A stretch of 64,000 nucleotides of DNA. Source: Andalucia godoyi. Its lineage: Eukaryota; Discoba; Jakobea; Jakobida; Andaluciidae. Both the position numbers and the translations under genes were made by a program. Of the stretch, positions 35,474 to 45,300 are shown piece after piece. Each line of letters begins with the position of its first letter. The stretch's first letter is position 1. Location: contig VRVR01000013.1 of assembly GCA_009859145.1 (NCBI GenBank), forward strand, positions 329,438-393,437, written 5' to 3'. The notes under the pieces are model-generated. The model had not been told where the DNA came from. It ran no database searches and saw only the letters and a list, made by a program, of their open reading frames with translations.

Positions 35474-35485
35474 ACACACACACAC
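35392..35485. repeat. Compound (CT)n(CA)n microsatellite before a start codon
   Basis: About 19 CT units followed by about 27 CA units. In the minus-strand hydrolase mRNA the GA part ends eight bases before the ATG at 35383. The same CT-then-CA order recurs at 50411-50496. Confidence 0.95.
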
Positions 35486-35549
35486 GCCTTGTCTGGAACG
35501 ATTCGGTCTAGGTTTAAAAAACAGACAGCAGCAACAACCAAAATCAAAA

Positions 35550-35892
35550 ATGCACTCAAACGCTCTCTCTCATCATCATCTGCGTGGAACTACGGTCGTT
35601 CGAGAATCTACGACAGGTTCCATGCCGGCCTCCCCATGTGCTAAGGGAGGGGGACCAAAGCGCACTATGATTGTTCTTGAAAAACAACACGGATTCCACG
35701 AGCAGACCGAGCCCGAAGAACCAGGCACGTATGTGGAACCGTGAGTGGCAGTCATGATCGACACTCCGCTGTTGCTGTAATGTGCGCTTTTCACCAAAAG
35801 TACCGCTCCGTGTTGTATGGCCAGGGGTTTGCATGTTTTGCAGTTTTCACAGAGGAGCGTTCAAGCTTTTTGATCCAATAATGTTTTGTTAA
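35550..35892 (+). CDS. Possible small two-exon gene, 79 residues
   Basis: From AAAATG at 35550 an ORF of 63 codons plus two bases runs to 35740, where a textbook donor GTGAGT begins. An acceptor TTTTGCAG ends at 35843. Joining them (103-bp intron, phase 2) continues the frame as PFHRGAFKLFDPIMFC and stops at 35892. The predicted protein is hydrophilic with a Gly-Pro-Lys-rich middle (CAKGGGPKRTMIVLEKQHG). I do not recognise it. Support is limited to the start context, a strong splice pair that keeps the frame, and a position divergent from the hydrolase gene. Chance is not excluded. Confidence 0.4.
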
Positions 35893-36580
35893 TTTAAAAT
35901 TTCAATTACGGTGAAATGCAACGCGTCATGCTCTATGTGGCAGCAGCTGTACATGAATACCAGAACGTCATCCGCTCGCCAAAACATGAATCATTATTCG
36001 TCATCGGCTAAGCTGTCACAGAAGACAGATCCAAAGCCACATGCTGTTTTGCTTGTATCCGGGGGCAAGCACCAACTCTTCCATGCAGATTGCTCTGCAT
36101 CCGCGGCTTCTTGCTGCTCTCTGCCTCCGACGAGAGGGAATCAATGGGTTTCCTGGTTCTCGGCATCTTCGGGCATGACCAATTTGAGGATGTCGGGAAG
36201 ATTCCCCTTTGGAGCCATGGGATGTTTTGTCTCTGATGAAATGCGCTGTTTGAGGGTTCGATTATGAAAAACACAAACAAACAGACGAAATAATGCTAAG
36301 ACACAAAAGGGAAAAAATGAAAGAAATTCTGGATTTGACTACGGTAAGAAAATTGCATTGTTGGATGAGCTGTCAGCCGTTGGAGGATTGCAACAATAAC
36401 CAAAGTTTCGTTTTTTTGTTTCCAATCTTCGGATTCATATAATTTTTTAAGATGGAAAAAGGCTCTTGTTTACATTTTTCTTTTGGATTCTTCTGTTTTT
36501 TATTACTTCTTTAAAAATCAAGCGTCAAGTTAAATTAGTTGATTGAAAAAACATTGTGTGCTTGGATTGGTTGATTCGGG
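35893..36580. other. AT-rich intergenic region with weak ORFs
   Basis: Upstream region of the LRR gene. A plus-strand ORF (35911-36267) and minus-strand ORFs overlap around 36000-36270 without recognisable domains. The last 280 bp are strongly AT-rich and likely contain the LRR promoter. Confidence 0.45.
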
Positions 36581-38083
36581 ATGAGCCACTCTCCGGTTGC
36601 AAGTCCCTGCATCTCGCACACGGCAACACGGGTGCTGCTGGACACTGCTCCTCGGTTCTCCACATGTTCTATGACGTATCCCTCGGTGCTTCACAACTTC
36701 CAGCTTCCTCTAACGCAGTATCCTCGGACTTTGCGGCCTGTGAATGTCGTCAGTCAACAGCAACTGCCAGAAATGGACAGCTTGGCACTGTCGTCTGCGC
36801 GGTCCTCCCGGTCTCCATCGTCTGCTCGACCAATGGCGCAATCGCCGTCAAAGTCGCTGCGGTCGTCCTCGGCCTTCAACACATCGCCGCTGCCAGTTCG
36901 AAAACCCGGGTTTTCAACAGGGATGAAACTTCCAGATTTTTCGCCGGTTTCTGCGCGGTCAAAACCAACGTCCCGATCGCTGCAGGAGTATGCACAGCGC
37001 GAAGCCAGTGGACTTCCGTTGCACATGCCTCCGGGTGTCATTCGATCCCTGGATCAGATTCCAAATCCAGCAAATAATGTACAGAACAGTGGCGCGACAG
37101 TACCGAATGTGTCTTCTGTATCACTGATGCTTGAGGGCCAGTCGCATTTGCAAGCAGAGGCGCTTTCGTCCATTGCAAAAATCGGCTCCAGATTGTGGAC
37201 TGTGGTGCTGGCCGGGTGTTCCAACCTTAGTTCCGAGGTTCTGGACAGCATCATCCTTTCATGTCCTAATATTCGAGTGCTCGATGTTTCGCAGTGCGAC
37301 TTGATCGCCGATGAGTCGATTGGGCTTGTGCTGACCAAGCTCCCATTTCTTGAAGTTCTGAAGGCTGCTTCGTGCTCGCGGGTGACGGGCGCTTCCGTGG
37401 CCACAGTCTCCAGCCCCCACATCTCGTCTGTTGACTTTTCGTTTTGCTCGAAACTGGCGCATATCCAGTGGTTGGCAGGCTGCCCGCGACTCGCCGAGCT
37501 CGATATTTCAGGTTGCAAGAAGATCGTTACGGAGGAGCTGCTGGCTGTTCTTAGCGCGTCGAGCCAGCTCGTGTCCCTTTCCATGCGGCTTTGCAATCAA
37601 GAGGCATTGGGTGTCGAAGCCTTCAAGATGGTCGGCAAGCGAAACCCGCAGCTCGCCCGACTGCACTTGTCCGGTGTTTCTCAGCTGACAGATCCGACAG
37701 CGATTGAGATTTTGAAGTCCGCGTGTTCGGAGAGTCTTGTTCATGTCGATCTGTCGGGCTGCAGTGCGATTGGAGACCTCACGTTATATGCACTCGCCGA
37801 AACGCAGTGTCGTTCTTTGGAAACGATCGTTTTGTCGGGAACGCGATGCACACACGGTGGCGTGTCGACGGTCTTGAAAAAAGGGGGATCTGGACTGAAG
37901 CGCGCAATCGTCACAAACACGCAAGTCACACCGGAAGATGCTAGCACTCTGCGAGAACAGTTCCCGTCCTGCGAGATTGTTCTGGAGATAGCTGTTCCTC
38001 TTGTTCGCAAGCAGTTTGCAGCCGCCAAGGTCGAGGACAAGAAGAAGAAGGGCAAGGGCAAGAAAGGCAAGAAGAAGAAGTGA
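36581..38083 (+). CDS. Leucine-rich repeat protein, AMN1/FBXL-like
   Basis: A 500-residue single-exon protein. The first 150 residues are Ser/Pro-rich and probably disordered. From about residue 185 to 470, cysteine-type leucine-rich repeats follow in series: CPNIRVLDVSQCDLIADES, LPFLEVLKAASCSRVTGAS, CPRLAELDISGCKKIVTEE and SLVHVDLSGCSAIGDLTLY. This LRR_CC type is typical of F-box/LRR and AMN1 proteins, but no F-box is visible here. The C-terminus is a lysine-rich tail (DKKKKGKGKKGKKKK) that could act as a nuclear or nucleolar signal or bind RNA. The role is a protein-interaction scaffold; the partner is unknown. Confidence 0.8.
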   Translation: MSHSPVASPCISHTATRVLLDTAPRFSTCSMTYPSVLHNFQLPLTQYPRTLRPVNVVSQQQLPEMDSLALSSARSSRSPSSARPMAQSPSKSLRSSSAFNTSPLPVRKPGFSTGMKLPDFSPVSARSKPTSRSLQEYAQREASGLPLHMPPGVIRSLDQIPNPANNVQNSGATVPNVSSVSLMLEGQSHLQAEALSSIAKIGSRLWTVVLAGCSNLSSEVLDSIILSCPNIRVLDVSQCDLIADESIGLVLTKLPFLEVLKAASCSRVTGASVATVSSPHISSVDFSFCSKLAHIQWLAGCPRLAELDISGCKKIVTEELLAVLSASSQLVSLSMRLCNQEALGVEAFKMVGKRNPQLARLHLSGVSQLTDPTAIEILKSACSESLVHVDLSGCSAIGDLTLYALAETQCRSLETIVLSGTRCTHGGVSTVLKKGGSGLKRAIVTNTQVTPEDASTLREQFPSCEIVLEIAVPLVRKQFAAAKVEDKKKKGKGKKGKKKK

Positions 38084-38239
38084 CAGCATCAGTCCTGGTA
38101 ATAATGGTAGGAATGTCCGTTAGCAGTTACTTTTGTATTCATAAACCAAAACAACCTGTTTTTCTTGTAGTTTATTAGGTTTTTATTATCTTCTTTTGTT
38201 TTCTGTTCGTAGCCTGTTGACGAGTAACGCAAGTGGAAA

Positions 38240-38830
38240 CTACGACGCACTGTTAAGTCCGAGTTTTTGTCTTGCAAGTTTCACCATTCGTGAAACACGG
38301 TCCGCGAGCGGTCCATTGTCGGCAGCGGTTGCCGATTCCGGAGTGTACGGCGGCCGAACGCGGACTTCATCCATGACGAGTATCGAGTCTCCGTCCCACT
38401 TGCACTCGAGAGTCTTCGATACGAAATCAAAAATAAGCTGTGCCTCCGCAGAAACGCCGTTTCCGAGGCGCTTCATGCGAGCTTCCGTCGAGCCTAGTAG
38501 CAGCTGCTGCGCTCGTTTGGGCTCGGGAGCAGCGGGAAGCTCATAGTCGAGTGACGACAGCGCATTCCAAGCATCCGATTTTACATACGAGACGTGCTGC
38601 GACTTGTTCTGCATAAGACCGCCGGCAGGGAAATTCAAGTCCGCGTCTGAAGATGTTGCCGTGATGGAATCGACATTGGATGCAGGCAAGATGCAGACTT
38701 GCGACTTGCCAGTTACATAGTCTGTGTTGTGCAAAACGAGAAACTTGTCGTCGCTGGAAAACACAGTTCCGGAAAAATGCGATCTGTCTCTTGTCTTTAC
38801 AGACACCACAGATCCAACCGACACTGTCAT
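38240..38830 (-). CDS. LSM12: LSM12-like protein (Sm fold plus anticodon-binding domain)
   Basis: The protein has 196 residues from the ATG at 38830. The open frame extends upstream only through an A-rich tract that would encode polyphenylalanine, so I exclude it. The N-terminal Sm-like domain reads VGSVVSVKTRDRSHFSGTVF and KFLVLHNTD. The C-terminal AD domain reads RMKRLGNGVSAEAQLIFDF followed by CKWDGDSILVMDEVRVRPPY, which closely follows human LSM12 (GVSLEGQQLF, then [20 protein letters not shown]). LSM12 binds RNA and ataxin-2 and takes part in translation control and stress responses; human LSM12 is also a nicotinic acid adenine dinucleotide phosphate receptor. The length matches (human 195). 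The gene is divergent from the nuclease-helicase gene. Confidence 0.9.
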   Translation of the reverse strand: MTVSVGSVVSVKTRDRSHFSGTVFSSDDKFLVLHNTDYVTGKSQVCILPASNVDSITATSSDADLNFPAGGLMQNKSQHVSYVKSDAWNALSSLDYELPAAPEPKRAQQLLLGSTEARMKRLGNGVSAEAQLIFDFVSKTLECKWDGDSILVMDEVRVRPPYTPESATAADNGPLADRVSRMVKLARQKLGLNSAS

Positions 38831-38954
38831 CCCGAATACCTCCCCCCAACGAACAACAACACCCGATGCCTCCCCGCCTGCCGCAAAGCAAAAAAAAAAA
38901 AAAAAAGGAAAAGGAAAGGAAAGCAAACGACGAAACAAAAATTTCATACGTGTG

Positions 38955-38987
<33 letters not shown>

Positions 38988-39309
38988 ATATAGAGAAAAG
39001 CAAAAGAAACGACGGACCCCAGTTGCAAAAACCTGGAAGCATCAAGTACGCAGCATCAAGGACTCGCGACCGTTCAAATTCGCTGAAACTTGGAATTAAA
39101 GTCTTGTTCGCTTGGCATTGTGGAAGTCGGAACACACAAAATCTGTATGACAAATTGAAGATGAAGGCCGTGTGCTCGAAATTTCCATACCAGCTTATTG
39201 TTGATAGCTCTTGTTGCGTACATCATTACTATTACTGTTATTGTTATTGTTATTGATATTATTGTTATTGATATTGATATTATTGTTGTTTGTTTCTGGT
39301 TCGTGCGCA
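38831..39309. promoter_or_regulatory. Divergent promoter with AT and TTATTG repeats
   Basis: 479 bp between LSM12 (minus) and the nuclease-helicase gene (plus). It contains an A-tract near 38889, an alternating (AT)n run at about 38957-38992, and ATT/TTG-type repeats at 39220-39292 just before the plus-strand ATG. The frame that crosses the latter encodes polyleucine and should not be mistaken for a signal peptide. Confidence 0.55.
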
Positions 39310-42300
39310 ATGGGAGTGTATGGTCTTTCTGCATACTTGAAGAAGAATGCAAGCAGTGTCTTTGACCCCGTCACACTTCCTGCCGAACCGCAGCAGCTGC
39401 TTGTAGACTGGAATGGCATCGTGTTTTATCTTATGGAGCAGCATGAAAACAAGCATGCAAAGACCACGCTGGGCATTGAGCCCTTCATTACGAATGTGTT
39501 TGGCGGTGATCCAGTGTTTTTGGCAAACGGCATAGTCTCGTTTTTTCAGCCTTTTCTTGACAGAAAACACCAGGTTTCGTGCTATTTGGACGGCCCTCAG
39601 CATTCATATGTTGGGTTCCAATTCAAAAAACAGCAAACCATGTTCGATCGCGCATCCGACGAGGTGAATGTTGCAAAGAAAATCTACCAGATCCTGCGAT
39701 CGGGTCAGATTCCGAAGTCCCAATCAAGGCTGCGTGCTCGCCTGTTTCAGTTGTGCTCAGCGGCAAAGTATCTCGCGAGCGCAACTCTGCGAAAACTTGG
39801 AGTGAAGTTCGTGCAGTGTGAAGGAGAGGCTGACATTGAGATTCGCAAAGACTTTGAACGACTGCAGGCATTCGCCGTCATCGGTTTTGATTCAGATTTC
39901 GTTATGATGCGGGGCGTTCGCTACATCCCGCTGGACACGGTTTCCTTCAAGAACCAGGCCATTACTGCAAAACTAGTTACCGGAGAAAGAGTTGCGTCGC
40001 TTCTTGGAATTGCATATGAACGGCTCCCCGACTTGGCCGCGTTATGTGGGAACGATGCAACGAAGCCCATGATGACTCATTACAAGATCTGGGAACAAAT
40101 TGGCCTCTTAAGAGGCGACATCGAGGGAATTGCTAATTTCTTGAAAGAGGTTCCCGACCAATTGTTCCTGAATGTGCCAAGAATTTCAAAGTTATTGAGT
40201 CGTGATGTGTCGTTTCGCTCGGCAGTATTATGGACTTATGAGTTCTACGGATTCGAGAATCCACAAGGTCTGCACGTGAGCCATCATCCTTCTCCAGAAA
40301 AAGGCACTCCTCTTGTGGACAATGTCTTGTTTTCATCTGTCCGACGTCTTCCACAAAAGTGGTTCGCGCATGACCCGTCGCCTGTAACAGTGAGCGAAAT
40401 GCAAGGACGCGGAAGCGTTCTCTCGGAATTTATGATTCCATTTTGGAAAACGATGGGCGAGTTCAGCGGTTCTCCGAGCGTGGAGTTTTTCTATCGTGTC
40501 AAGGAAAAATTTGGCAGTCGCCAGGTTCCGTGTTCTGGAAACAGGTCTGTCGCAGAAACCCTTTTCTCGGAATTGCAAGCGAGTAAGGCTGCACGTCAAA
40601 GATTTATGTTCATGTTTTGCACAGCATGGCTAAAGTCTCCTGCGTCCGTCGCAGAGGTCCTGCATCTGAATTTGGTGGGCGAGTTTCGGCATCGGTTTCC
40701 TTTTATGTCGGACGAAAGATTTCTATCATTTTGCGCGTTCTCCTGTCTACTGCTGTCCCTGAACATTGTCTGCAAGACGTTTTCGTTTTCAATTTCTCGT
40801 CAAGAAGTAGAAATCATGTTGTTTGTTCTCGCACTTGGGGTTTGGAGACACCCCGTTTCTTTGGACTCGTCATCGGCGTTGAAAGACATTCCGAAGGGCG
40901 CTGGTGACATGTATGCAAGATCCTTCTTCTTGACGTCAGCTTTGCGGTCTCTTCTTTCGCTGCACTCGGAATTGGAAGACGAGATTGTTGAGGGGGAGCA
41001 ATCTATTGCGGATGAAAGTCCGAACTTCAACTTGCTTGCGTGCTTGCTTGTTGAAAGTTACCAGGGAACGAATAGGACAATTCCTGCGGAATTCTCTTTG
41101 CTCCGGATGTCTTGTTCCCAATTCGTGGACAGGCTGTGTTTTCTGTCCCGGGAGCAGTTGGATTACGATATCCTGCCCATCCCGTTTGCCGAAACAGAAG
41201 TTGATGTTGACGAGTCGGAAGCTGCTGCTGTTGACAGTCTGGATGAAGCGTTTGCATCAGTGCTCGTGTTTGACGACGACGACAATGAGAACAACCAGAA
41301 CGACGGGATGTTTGGAGACAATCAGTTTTCTCCAGAGGACGACGATGATGCAATTCTTGAGAATCCCAATCCAAAACCGGAGATTGTTGTCCATCTGCAT
41401 CAGCCAAAGATTTCAGCGACACAGCTGCCGGTGGCCACGCCTGGTGTTCTTCCGATCCATTCGTTCAAGGATTCTCTGCTGAAAGAAATCGAAGCTCGTC
41501 GAGTCGTCTGCATTCAGGGAGAGACAGGGTGTGGAAAATCGACGGGGGTTCCAATCTTTTTGTACAACAGCTCTCCAAAGAATCGAATACTTGTGACACA
41601 GCCTCGTCGTCTTGCTGCGCGCTCTCTTGCTTCTCATGTTGCCACGTTGGTGGGAACGAAACTTGGGGATGCGGTCGGCTACCGTGTCGGTTCTGACGCG
41701 CTTGTATCAAGGAACACTCGACTGCAATACGTCACCACAGGATACCTGGTTTCATGGCTGATGCATTATCCAGAACAGCTGTTTTCATTTTCTCACATTG
41801 TCCTGGATGAAGTGCATGAGAGATCCGCCGACAGCGACTTTTTGTCGTTGATTATCAAAACGATTTGTTCAAGTCAGTCTGGCAAGGACCAACCTTTTCA
41901 AACGAAGATCATCATTATGTCGGCAACAATCCAAGCAGAGCTGTTTTCTTCTTATTTTTCGTTTATGGACCGCACTCCATCTCAGCCGGTGTTTGTTGGC
42001 GCTCGGCGGTATCCCGTGCAAGAATGCTTTCTGGAGGACTTTGACCCGCTAATCCAGAGTGATGATCGTGCTTCCAAGTCGTATGTAAGGTTAGTCCAAA
42101 AGTTTAGAAATCTTGTGAAACGACCGGGCTCTTTTCAGGTTGACCAAGAAATCGTGTCGTTGTCACTCGAGTTGATATGTGCTCTCATTCGGAGTATCCA
42201 CAAACTTGGAATATGCATTTTGGTTTTCCTTCCGGGAGCGCAGGAAATACAGGAAATGGAGACGTTACTCCGTCAGATTTTCGACGATGATCACACGAAG

Positions 42301-45300
42301 ATCAACGTTTTGCATTCCCTTTGTGCGGATGATGAACAGTCAGATGCACTGCGATCACTTTCCGAGATCGAGGCCGAAACAGGGATTATGCCGTGCAAAA
42401 TTGTGCTTTCTACAAACATTGCAGAGACATCTTTAACGATTCCTGATGTTACGGTGGTCGTGGACTCGGGGCTTGCTCGCCAAATTGTGTATGACGGTTC
42501 GTCCGGCAATCAGTTGCTGAAGACGGTGTTCATTAGCAGGGCATCAGCACATCAGCGAACTGGTAGAACAGGCCGCCTCGCCCCAGGTACTGTGTATCGA
42601 GCGTACACAAAGTCGTTCATGGGCTTGATTCCACCGTTCGACGATCCGGAAGTGTTGCGAATGCCGCTGGAGAAACTGGTTCTTGACTGCTTTACTTATC
42701 TTGCACCATTTGGAAATCCGCTTAGTTTGCTGATGAATTTACTTCAGCCCCCTTCCTGGTCGTCCCTCCAAGAGGCACTCGTCCGCTTACGCCTCAGGGG
42801 TGCCATGACAGGGTCTTCTTCCGAAAATGATTCAAATGTCAAATTGACGCGACTGGGCTTGCTAGCGTCCTCCTTATCGAGCGTAGGTTGCGATGTTGAT
42901 TGTGCATATTTAATCCTGATGGGACTTTCGACAGGGTTTATTGCGGATGCGATTATTTTAGTCGCCTGCATTCGAAGCGAGAGGGATCTGTTCCTTCAAC
43001 CGTCCTTGCTGTTCTTGAAGAAGTTCAGCGATTATTCTCGAAAAGTGTTGGCCAACTTTGATCATCGATATCGATTTGACCATGGTCGGCAGTCCGAACT
43101 TCTTTCGTTACGCGATTTGTACTTGGAGTGGTTGGCCCATGGGTCTCACGATCACTGGGCTGTTGCAAACGGCGCCTCTTTCCGTTCGTTGAAAGCTCTG
43201 GACCATGTTGTTGAGAGTCTTGCATCCACGCTCCATTCGTCACTGTTTGCATCACGCGGAGCGCACCAATCGGATGCTTTTGCCGGGCTCCATTTCGTCA
43301 ATTCGACCTGGAAAGATTCCATATGTGCTTCGCTCCGTTTGCTTTCCAATCGAAAATCGCGTTTTAGTGGTCATTCTTTGTTCATCCCCGCTTCGAAGAT
43401 ACCAACTGCTGCAATGTCGACGAAGCTGGTCTTTTGCGAAGACTCTTCTTTTTTGAGTGTGATGTTCGGGATGTGCTTTCATCAATCCTATCTGTTTTCA
43501 GGAACGTCCAAAGCGATTGGAACCGTTGCAAAGCGCTTTGTAGCGGTCCACGCCTTGCGCTTCCCGCAAGCGCCCTCGCTTGCCGCTTCGGCGATCCGAA
43601 AGCGCGTGGTTCGATTCCAGGGCGTGTCGCCGTTCGTTCGACAGAATCCGGAGTTTGTCGAGAAGACGCTTGCGTCTATGGGATTCCACGTAGAAAAAGT
43701 GCTTGTGGATGACAAGGCGCTGTTGGTTCTGTTCGGTTCCGCAGCTGATGCAGATGCATCGAAAGCTGTTGGCGTTGGAGCACGGTTGGACGATTGCATT
43801 GGTGACATTAAGCGCCTGTCGCAGCTTTCCCACAAGGCAGTGTGCTACTTGCCGAAAACGGTAGACTCGCAAGCCTTCCGCACTTCACACTCCGTCGTTG
43901 CTGCGGCCGAAGATGCTGATGGCGACAATGCTCTTGAAGATTTGAAGACTGATAAGGCATCCTTGACTACCATGTTGGATTCCCAGGCAGAGAAATTGGG
44001 AAATCTTGAGTGTGAGTGCGTGGTTCGCTGGCGGTGGACGCAGTCTCCTGCCATCAATGCTCGCACGAACTGGAGGTCCCCTATCGGCTTGTTGTGTTCG
44101 CATCACGCGGAGGCCACACTGTATGCTGTTTCTGCAACAGTCCACCTTTACCAACCGCTTCAAGGCCCTACTATGGGATTTATTTCAACGTTCGCACTGC
44201 TTCCCGCAAATCCACGTGGACTGACTCCTTTGATACTGTCTGCGCTAGTTCCAAAAGAATATCAGACGAAATTCCAGGTTGTAATAGACGACGATTACGG
44301 TCTCGATCGCTCCTTTAGCAAATGCGAAATTAGTGATGATGATGATGATGATGATGATAATGATAATGATAATGACGATTTTCCGGTAGGGAATTCAGCT
44401 TCTCGCGATCCTCAGTTTGAAAAGAATTCTGTTCAAGTGTTTGTTTCTCGCGACATGCGCACTGTTTTTGCGATGCGCACCTCCAAAATGATATTCAATT
44501 TCCATCAGTCGGTGGATTTCAATGCTTATTTATCTGACATCAATGTCATTCGCAAGGTTGTATCGGAGCTCTTCAATCCAGATGCGGTTGCGGTATGCGG
44601 TTCGTTTTCTGCATCCTTTTCGGAATTTTTGGCCAAGTACACTGCAATATTGACGCCTCCCCACGATCCACGCCTTGAGAAGGGGGCTTATTGGATTCAT
44701 CTCGAGTTTGAGGACTTTGATCGCTGTTTTCTGCCACCGCTTTTGATAGCGAAACAAAAGGCACAACACCCCAAATCCGCTGTTTCATCTGTACTTCCGC
44801 AGTCTCTCTCTGCTTCAGTGGACGTCGGCTCCAATTGTGGTGACCCACAGAGTCAGGAGGCCATTGCGGCAGCATTGGCGAGTGTCGGCACCATGCGCCC
44901 ATTCATCACGCTGTCTCCGTATTGGGACTTTCTGCACGACAAGTTGTCTGCGACCGATACCGCGTCTGTCTTGACTCTTCATAGTGACTGTGAAGAGAAG
45001 TTACGACAGCACTATCCCGGGCTCGCCCCGGGGATGGCTGATGCCTGCTTCGCGAATTGGCTTTCGCTCTTGCGCCCTACTGTGGTTTTGAAAGTCTTTT
45101 ATGCGTTTCACAGCGGAGCCAATGTGACGATCACCAGGAAACGGTTGCCAGGTTTCGCCTACGGTATTAGTCGATATGAGTTTTTGCTTCAGAATCGACG
45201 ACTGGAATCGCTGAAGTTTCAAATTGCGACGTTTACTCGTTTGGTGGAGCAGGCTAGCAATCTCGAATACGAACTGTTCATGTTGAACTCCAGCATCTTT

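Noticed and set aside
35314-35559. ORFs rich in Cys-Val or Arg-Glu near the hydrolase start
   Set aside because: Translated (CT)n(CA)n microsatellite, not protein.
38541-38957. 138-codon minus-strand ORF with polyphenylalanine
   Set aside because: Overlaps LSM12 in another frame and owes its length to an A-tract on the plus strand.
39211-39309. Polyleucine 'signal peptide' in front of the nuclease-helicase frame
   Set aside because: It translates the ATT/TTG repeat upstream. Homology to XPG-type N-termini starts at the ATG at 39310.
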